Shown: piece after piece, positions 7,279 to 11,294 of the stretch
Layout of the letters: each line of letters begins with the position of its first letter
Numbering within the stretch: position 1 is the first letter of the stretch
NCBI GenBank assembly: GCA_964649195.1
Contig: CAZYPK010000167.1
Span: 1 to 11,294 of the forward strand
Direction: 5' to 3'
Origin: JTS-RE9 sp964649195
Lineage (GTDB): Bacteria; Planctomycetota; Phycisphaerae; Phycisphaerales; Phycisphaeraceae
Length of the DNA: 11,294 nt
The notes under the pieces: generated by a model
The model's database searches: none
Seen by the model: the letters and a program-made list of their open reading frames with translations, nothing else
What the model was told of the DNA's origin: nothing
Program-made: the position numbers and the translations under genes

Positions 7279-7299
7279 CCCATGCACTCCGTGCATGGG
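7279..7299. promoter_or_regulatory. Perfect 9-bp palindromic hairpin in the serS leader
   Basis: CCCATGCAC (7279-7287) pairs perfectly with GTGCATGGG (7291-7299) around a 3-base loop, about 40 bases upstream of the serS start. It could be an operator, a leader hairpin or a dispersed palindrome. It is not a T-box: no specifier loop or T-box sequence is seen. Confidence 0.5.
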
Positions 7300-7359
7300 G
7301 CATCGTTGAAAAATCAGGCGTCATGTTATCGAGTTTGATGCGGCTTGCCGTGAAAGGCG

Positions 7360-7385
7360 AAAACCCACGGACGGGAGTCCGCGGG
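7360..7385 (-). terminator. Rho-independent terminator of the Gfo/Idh/MocA gene
   Basis: On the minus strand CCCGCGGAC (7385-7377) pairs with GTCCGTGGG (7372-7364), giving a 9-bp stem with one G-U pair and a 4-base loop, followed by TTTT (7363-7360). It lies 36 bases past the oxidoreductase stop. The plus strand also has a TTTT after the stem, but no rightward gene needs it. Confidence 0.75.
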
Positions 7386-7420
7386 CTTTTCATTTCACAT
7401 CACTTTCCATCATCATCCCG

Positions 7421-8560
7421 TCACTTCTTCCGCTTGCCCTGGCGTGTGAAGTCGGGCAGCTTGATCACCTTGCCGCCTTGCTGGCACGACTCGTGCGCGA
7501 GGATGCCGACGCAGGTCCAGTTGGCGCTTTGGCGGTGATTCGGGAAGGTCTCCCGGCCTTCGCACAGGGCGGTGACGAACTCGTGCGCCAGGTGCGGGTG
7601 CGAACCGCCGTGGCCCGCGCCCTGCGTGAAGGAGAGGTGCGTCTTCTTGCCCAGGTCATAGACGCCCTTGGTGGTGAACGGCCGAATCGCCCTGGGCAGC
7701 AGCTTCGCAAAGTCAGGCGTCTTGACGCGCCTGGGAATCTTGGGCTCAGGCAGCTTCGCCGTGTGCATCACCAGCGGCTCGTGTTCGACGAGCGGCCACT
7801 CGATCGATTTTTTGCTGCCATAGACATCGATCGATTCGCGGTACTGCCGGGCGACATCGAAGAGCGAGCGGATGATGCGGGCGGAGAGGTCGCTGTCGGC
7901 AAGCTTGATGTGCGTGGTCTGCACGGCATAGGGCGAGTTGTAATGCTTGATGAGTTCCGCACGGATGGTGCCTGAGCCGAAGCAGGAAACATACTCGGCT
8001 TCGCCGCGCGTGAGGCCGACGACGGGGCCGACGCAGTGGGTGGCGTAATGCATGGGCGGCAGGCCGGGCCAGTAGTTGGGCCAGCCGTCCATGTCCTGCT
8101 GATGCGAGGCCTGAAGGAATTGGATTTTGCCAAGCTCGCCGCGTTCGTAGAGTTCCTTGATGTAGAGAAACTCGCGGGCATAGACGACGGTCTCGGCCAT
8201 CATGTAGCGCAGGCCGGTCTTCTCGGCGAGTTTCACAATTTCGCGGCACTCGGCGACGGTCGTGGCCATCGGCACGGTACACATGACATGCTTGCCGGCC
8301 TTGAGCGCCGCGATCGACTGCCAGCCGTGTTCGGGGATCGGCGTGTTGATGTGTACCGCATCGACATCGGGGTCGGCCAGCACGTCTTCGTATTTCGTGT
8401 AACGCCTGTCCACGCCGAAGGCGTCGCCGATCGTGTTCAACTTCCGGGAATCGCGCTGGCAGATGGCGTACATGTTGGCATTGGGATGCCGCTGATAAAT
8501 CGGAATGAACTCGGCGCCGAAACCCAGACCGATGATGGCGATGTTGATTTTGCGAGGCAT
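7421..8560 (-). CDS. Gfo/Idh/MocA family oxidoreductase
   Basis: A 379-residue NAD(P)-dependent sugar or polyol oxidoreductase-like protein. The N-terminal Rossmann fold begins at once (INIAIIGLGFGAEF, with Gly11, Gly13 and Gly15), followed by HINTPIPEHGWQSIAALKAGKH split over residues 70-91. The C-terminal Gfo/Idh/MocA domain follows from about residue 125. In most members the segment after GKHV reads EKP, with a Lys important for cofactor and catalysis; here it is TVP (residues 95-97). YATHCVGP (172-179) takes the place of the usual GxHxxD stretch. These changes mark a distinct subfamily whose substrate I cannot name. The start at 8560 is supported by AGAGGG 8 bases upstream and by the Rossmann strand; the frame is open further upstream, but that part lies in a repeat. 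There is no signal peptide. A terminator follows, so it is probably a single transcription unit. Confidence 0.9.
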   Translation of the reverse strand: MPRKINIAIIGLGFGAEFIPIYQRHPNANMYAICQRDSRKLNTIGDAFGVDRRYTKYEDVLADPDVDAVHINTPIPEHGWQSIAALKAGKHVMCTVPMATTVAECREIVKLAEKTGLRYMMAETVVYAREFLYIKELYERGELGKIQFLQASHQQDMDGWPNYWPGLPPMHYATHCVGPVVGLTRGEAEYVSCFGSGTIRAELIKHYNSPYAVQTTHIKLADSDLSARIIRSLFDVARQYRESIDVYGSKKSIEWPLVEHEPLVMHTAKLPEPKIPRRVKTPDFAKLLPRAIRPFTTKGVYDLGKKTHLSFTQGAGHGGSHPHLAHEFVTALCEGRETFPNHRQSANWTCVGILAHESCQQGGKVIKLPDFTRQGKRKK

Positions 8561-8697
8561 GTGAGGAACCCTCTGGTGGTGTGAAAAAGCGAGAAGGCGC
8601 GGAAGCGGAAAATACGGAGTGGGTGACGGAAATGCAATGTCGTCAACTGCCGCGAAGCGACTGAAACCACGGGGACTCCTGAATAACCTCCAATCGA

Positions 8698-8850
8698 TTC
8701 CGCCTTGTTTGGAGCTTGTTTGAGATTTGGTGATTGTGATTTGGAGCTTTACTTCCATGCGCCGTGCGCAGAAGTGACAGGATCGGAATCCAACCCCTGC
8801 TCATGGCGCATCGACGCCGGCCGGTCCGGCGCTTCCTGGAGCACCGGCGC
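8698..8850. repeat. Direct repeat copy B, flanking the secreted-protein gene
   Basis: Positions 8698-8775 match 10189-10266 at 76 of 78 bases, and a less conserved match continues to 8850 (against 10334). The element includes a hairpin at 8751-8775 (ACTTC and TGCGC pairing with GCGCA and GAAGT, with a 2-base bulge) and an AT-rich, CCAAATC-like stretch on the minus strand. Its far part encodes, on the minus strand, a decayed copy of the C-terminus of the Gln/Arg-rich protein (VLQEAPDRPASMRHE), in frame with the secreted-protein gene but after that gene's TGA stop. It also lies in the leader region upstream of the oxidoreductase gene. Confidence 0.9.
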
Positions 8851-8856
8851 CCGCCC

Positions 8857-10101
8857 TCACCTTTGCCCGTTGAGGCGCAGTTGTGTGGTGGTGATGGCGA
8901 GTTGGTTTTGTTGTCTGAGGGTGACGCCGGTCATGAGGCCGGTGGTGGTGTCGTAGCTGGCGTCGGAGCGGTGGAGCTGGCCTATTTCGCTGAGGGTGAT
9001 GTGGCCGCGTCCGATGTCGGTGACGATGGTTTTGGTTTTGAGGATGTCGATGGAGTCCAGGACCTGTCCGACCTTGAGGTTGGCCATGCCTTGGGGCGGG
9101 ATCCAGAGTCCGCCCAGGCCCGCCTGTCCGGCGGCGCCTTCGGTGGTGGATTGCTGCGGCGGCAGGCCATAGACATGGTGGGTGTTGGTGTTGGTGTAGC
9201 GGAGCCAGCCGTTTTCGCGGGCCTTGGGGGTGATGATCACGCTCATGGCCTGGGTCGTGGGATTGACGCCCTGGATGGCGGTGGTGACGCCGCCGGCATA
9301 GCGCAGTTCGCGGAACTGGTTGACCCACTGGGGGACGGGCGCGTTTTTCCAGGGGATGTCAACATCCTTCACTTCCACGAGCATGTTGTGGGAGAGGAAG
9401 GTGTTGCCCGCGCCGATGCCGGGCCGGCCATCGGGTCCTGGCGGGGTGAGCACGCCGCCGGCGATATTGGATGAACCGTGGAAGATCATCAGGCCGCTGT
9501 CCAGGTCATAGACGTAGGTGGTGTGTCCGTTGTCGGAATCGTTCTGGAATCGGATGGCGTTGTATTTGCGGTTCATGATGACATAAGGCGTGCGGCCGAT
9601 GAAGTTGCCCGGCTCGCGTATTTCCCTGATGTTTTTGAGCACGGCGGGGTGAATCCAGAAGTCGCCGCCGGCCCCGGCATTGCTCACCACGCCGCCGCCA
9701 CCGGTGTAGCTGACGGTCTTGGCCAGCGGGTCCAGCAGGTAGGAGGCGATGTTGATGGCGGCGACATGGCGATCGACATGGCTGACCCGGCCGACGGTGT
9801 AGCCCACGCCGCCCGAACCCTGCACATCGCGCTCGCTGTATTTCTGCCCGGTCTTGGGATCGAACCAGTTGCCTTTGTCATCAGGCACCAGCTTGGTGCG
9901 TGTGCCGGCGATGGTCGAGGAACCGCCAAAGTAGATCAGCCGCGTGCCGGGCTTGATGATCGGCGGCGGGCCGGCCTGGAGCACCTGGGGATAGACCGAC
10001 GCGGCCATGCTCGGATCGGGAACCTGGGCCGCCGACGCCGACGCCATCGACAACACAACCAGCAACATCATGACCCGATGGGCTTCAAAAATGTTCATCA
10101 T
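8857..10101 (-). CDS. Secreted protein of unknown function, probably beta-rich
   Basis: A 414-residue protein I do not recognise. A signal peptide is clear: a hydrophobic core VMMLLVVLSMA followed by SASAAQ, with cleavage near residues 24-25. The mature part is rich in Gly, Thr and Val, without Cys clusters, membrane segments or a sorting signal. Internal similarity suggests repeated beta units: LIYFGGSSTIAG (55-66) resembles LMIFHGSSNIAG (204-215), and VYDLDSGLM (197-205) resembles SYDTTTGLM (382-390). A stretch FWIHPAVL (148-155) and a later GGLWIPPQ (330-337) may mark equivalent positions. The start is set by AGGAGG at 10113-10108, 6 bases before the ATG at 10101; a second ATG (10098) and a GTG (10104) are adjacent. 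It follows the Gln/Arg-rich gene on the same strand after about 180 bases containing a repeat. The sequence just after its stop codon continues the frame into a decayed copy of that neighbour's C-terminus. It may be a cell-surface or periplasmic structural protein; this is only a guess. Confidence 0.75.
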   Translation of the reverse strand: MMNIFEAHRVMMLLVVLSMASASAAQVPDPSMAASVYPQVLQAGPPPIIKPGTRLIYFGGSSTIAGTRTKLVPDDKGNWFDPKTGQKYSERDVQGSGGVGYTVGRVSHVDRHVAAINIASYLLDPLAKTVSYTGGGGVVSNAGAGGDFWIHPAVLKNIREIREPGNFIGRTPYVIMNRKYNAIRFQNDSDNGHTTYVYDLDSGLMIFHGSSNIAGGVLTPPGPDGRPGIGAGNTFLSHNMLVEVKDVDIPWKNAPVPQWVNQFRELRYAGGVTTAIQGVNPTTQAMSVIITPKARENGWLRYTNTNTHHVYGLPPQQSTTEGAAGQAGLGGLWIPPQGMANLKVGQVLDSIDILKTKTIVTDIGRGHITLSEIGQLHRSDASYDTTTGLMTGVTLRQQNQLAITTTQLRLNGQR

Positions 10102-10107
10102 CACAGT

Positions 10108-10113
10108 CCTCCT
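10108..10113 (-). promoter_or_regulatory. Strong Shine-Dalgarno deciding the secreted-protein start
   Basis: The minus strand reads AGGAGG followed by ACTGTG and then two ATG codons. Spacing is 3 bases to GTG (10104), 6 to the first ATG (10101) and 9 to the second (10098), which favours an ATG over the GTG. Confidence 0.7.
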
Positions 10114-10188
10114 GGAAACGGTTGTGAATCGCCTGCCCGTGGACGGCGAGCTTGTGCGCTTCCGCCCTTTGAATGGATTTTGACTTGT

Positions 10189-10334
10189 TTCCGCCTTGTT
10201 TGGAACTTGTTTGAGATTTGGTGATTGTGATTTGGAGCTTTACTTCCGTGCGCCGTGCGCAGAAGTTGCCGTGTCGGAATCTACTCGTTGCGCATCGACA
10301 CCGGACGGTCCAGCACTTCCTTGAGCACCAGCGC
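10189..10334. repeat. Direct repeat copy A, overlapping the 3' end of the Gln/Arg-rich gene
   Basis: This is the partner of 8698-8850. The part from 10189 to 10266 is nearly identical to the other copy and holds the hairpin at 10242-10266, directly after the stop of the Gln/Arg-rich gene. The part from 10281 to 10334 is the end of that gene. The hairpin has no following T-tract, so a termination role is possible but unproven. Confidence 0.9.
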
Positions 10335-11123
10335 CTCGCGCCAGCCGCGGCCGCCCAGCAGGCCGGCCATTTTGGATGCCACGGGACGGGCCGCTGTCGG
10401 CCCCGCGGGCTGATCGATTCCTTCGATCGCGTAAACCTGATCCAAAGCGTGCTGGGCGTCCGATTCCCTCTGGCGATCCTCATCGGACTGCAACACCCGG
10501 CGGCCCATCCGCTCTTCCTGCACCAGCGCCGGCGGGCGGGCGGGCTGCTGCTGCCGCGACGCCGAACGCTGGCGCTGCCGTTGCAACTGCCTTTCGCGCT
10601 GCTGCTGCTGTTGCTGCTGAAGCTTTCGCTCGGCTTTCTGTTCCACCTCCCGGCGGCGGATGTCGCGCGGCGATTCGCGCTGTTGGCGGGTCGTTTGCCG
10701 CACGCTGCGGGCTTCCATGGCGTTGGCCTGGGTGTTGCGGTCGCCCGGATCGCTCCAGCGAACCGAGTCGCGGGTCTCCTTGGCGCGGACCGCCGCCGCC
10801 AGTTCATCGGAGGCGGTGCGATGGGCTTCGCGGTCGGATCGCTGCACCGCAGCCGACTGGTTCTGCGGCGCCTGCCCTCCGCGTCGCTGCCGGGCCAGGG
10901 CCTCCAGTTGCTGCCTGCGCCTTTGGGCGATCTCATCAAGCTGCGTGACCGAGCCGCCTTCGGGCATGTCGCCGCGCTTGGCGGACTGCCTTCGCTTCTG
11001 CGTCTTCTTGGTTTCGTTGGCCTGGCCGAGGATGCCGCTGAGGATCACGCCGATGGCGATGAGGATCGAAACGATCTCCCCGGTACTGAGGGCCAGCGCT
11101 GGCAACATTGACGTGTTCATCAT
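10281..11123 (-). CDS. Membrane-anchored Gln/Arg-rich protein of unknown function
   Basis: A 280-residue protein without a recognised domain. After a short N-terminus comes one hydrophobic segment (STGEIVSILIAIGVILSGIL, 13-32), then a long hydrophilic part rich in Gln, Arg, Glu and Ala, probably helical or coiled coil. It includes a run of seven Gln (169-175) inside a Gln/Arg block (about 163-193), encoded by mostly CAG codons. The C-terminus (LLGGRGWREALVLKEVLDRP, then VSMRNE) looks like a short folded helix and is the part duplicated in decayed form at 8798-8850. With basic residues after the hydrophobic segment, the tail is probably cytoplasmic. The start at 11123 has GGGGA about 6 bases upstream; a further ATG at 11159 is possible but lacks support. 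A TATGAT (11167-11162) may be a -10 box, without a clear -35. The gene may be co-transcribed with the secreted protein after it. Length variation of the Gln run is likely among relatives. Confidence 0.75.
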   Translation of the reverse strand: MMNTSMLPALALSTGEIVSILIAIGVILSGILGQANETKKTQKRRQSAKRGDMPEGGSVTQLDEIAQRRRQQLEALARQRRGGQAPQNQSAAVQRSDREAHRTASDELAAAVRAKETRDSVRWSDPGDRNTQANAMEARSVRQTTRQQRESPRDIRRREVEQKAERKLQQQQQQQRERQLQRQRQRSASRQQQPARPPALVQEERMGRRVLQSDEDRQRESDAQHALDQVYAIEGIDQPAGPTAARPVASKMAGLLGGRGWREALVLKEVLDRPVSMRNE

Positions 11124-11184
11124 GAAGTCCCCAATCCACCCGTCAGGCCGGGCGTTCAACCATCATATCATCCCCCGTTGCAGG

Positions 11185-11282
11185 GTAAAAGCATATGAGA
11201 GCGAGGCGCCCGCCGGGAAGGCGAGGCTCCCGCCGAGCTGTTCGTTTGCGACGGCCCCGCTTTGGGGGCCTGAGCAAACGAA
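11185..11282 (-). repeat. Structured interspersed repeat, right copy
   Basis: This is the inverted partner of the left-end element. Outer arms TTCGTTTGC (11241-11249) and GCAAACGAA (11274-11282) pair perfectly over 9 bases. Inside them GGCCCC (11253-11258) pairs with GGGGCC (11265-11270). Towards the gene come the GGCGAGGCTCCCGCCGAG block (11220-11237) and AAAAGCATAT (11187-11196), both shared with the left copy. It ends about 60 bases upstream of the Gln/Arg-rich gene. In the left copy the inner stem is AGCCCG/CGGGCT instead, so the stem is kept while its sequence differs. Confidence 0.8.
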
Positions 11283-11294
11283 ACTCGCGCGGCA

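Noticed and set aside
7288..7420. T-box or other amino-acid riboswitch ahead of serS
   Set aside because: Apart from the palindrome at 7279-7299 and the terminator of the preceding gene, no conserved riboswitch core or specifier stem was seen.
5673..7538. Long plus-strand open frame opposite serS
   Set aside because: It is antisense to an unmistakable seryl-tRNA synthetase and gives a biased translation with no recognisable domain.
8561..8758. Extended N-terminus of the oxidoreductase beginning MEVKLQITITKSQ
   Set aside because: These codons come from the dispersed repeat, which occurs again at 10189-10266 without a gene start. The Rossmann fold and the ribosome site point to 8560.

Overview
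The window looks like a chromosomal segment of a GC-rich bacterium, most likely a planctomycete (Phycisphaerae-like). That placement is an inference. It rests on the divergent seryl-tRNA synthetase, a Gfo/Idh/MocA-type oxidoreductase of a style I associate with Planctomycetota, small secreted or membrane proteins without recognisable domains, and many structured intergenic repeats. There is no rRNA, tRNA, CRISPR array, integrase or transposase to fix it further.

Layout. Two genes read rightward: a membrane-anchored S41 (Ctp/Tsp) protease (199-1650) and a three-domain protein joining a complete glutaminase to STAS and cyclic-nucleotide-binding domains (1956-3839). The 305-base gap between them is filled by a complex inverted repeat. 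The remaining genes read leftward and converge on the glutaminase gene: a putative AlbA_2/HATPase regulator (4005-5525), remnants of an MNT/HEPN toxin-antitoxin pair (5557-5755), serS (5802-7238), a Gfo/Idh/MocA oxidoreductase (7421-8560), a secreted protein of unknown function (8857-10101) and a membrane-anchored Gln/Arg-rich protein (10281-11123).

How they relate. No pathway links the whole window. The AlbA_2 gene and the broken MNT/HEPN genes lie between the 3' ends of serS and the glutaminase gene. They stand out by lower GC and mixed codon use, so this stretch looks like a small accessory island that has gained and lost genes. The two leftmost-reading genes at the right end (secreted protein and Gln/Arg-rich membrane protein) may be functionally paired: both end next to a copy of the same roughly 150-bp repeat, and that repeat contains the last 17 codons of the Gln/Arg-rich gene.

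Repeats are the most distinctive feature. Related structured elements sit at both window ends in opposite orientation, each just upstream of an outermost gene. Their central stems differ in sequence but both pair, as expected for an element conserved as RNA or DNA structure. Other repeats lie between the protease and glutaminase genes, on both sides of the secreted-protein gene, and inside serS, where they add two extra loops. The strongest candidates for new biology are the glutaminase-STAS-cNMP fusion, the end repeats and the duplicated 3' module.
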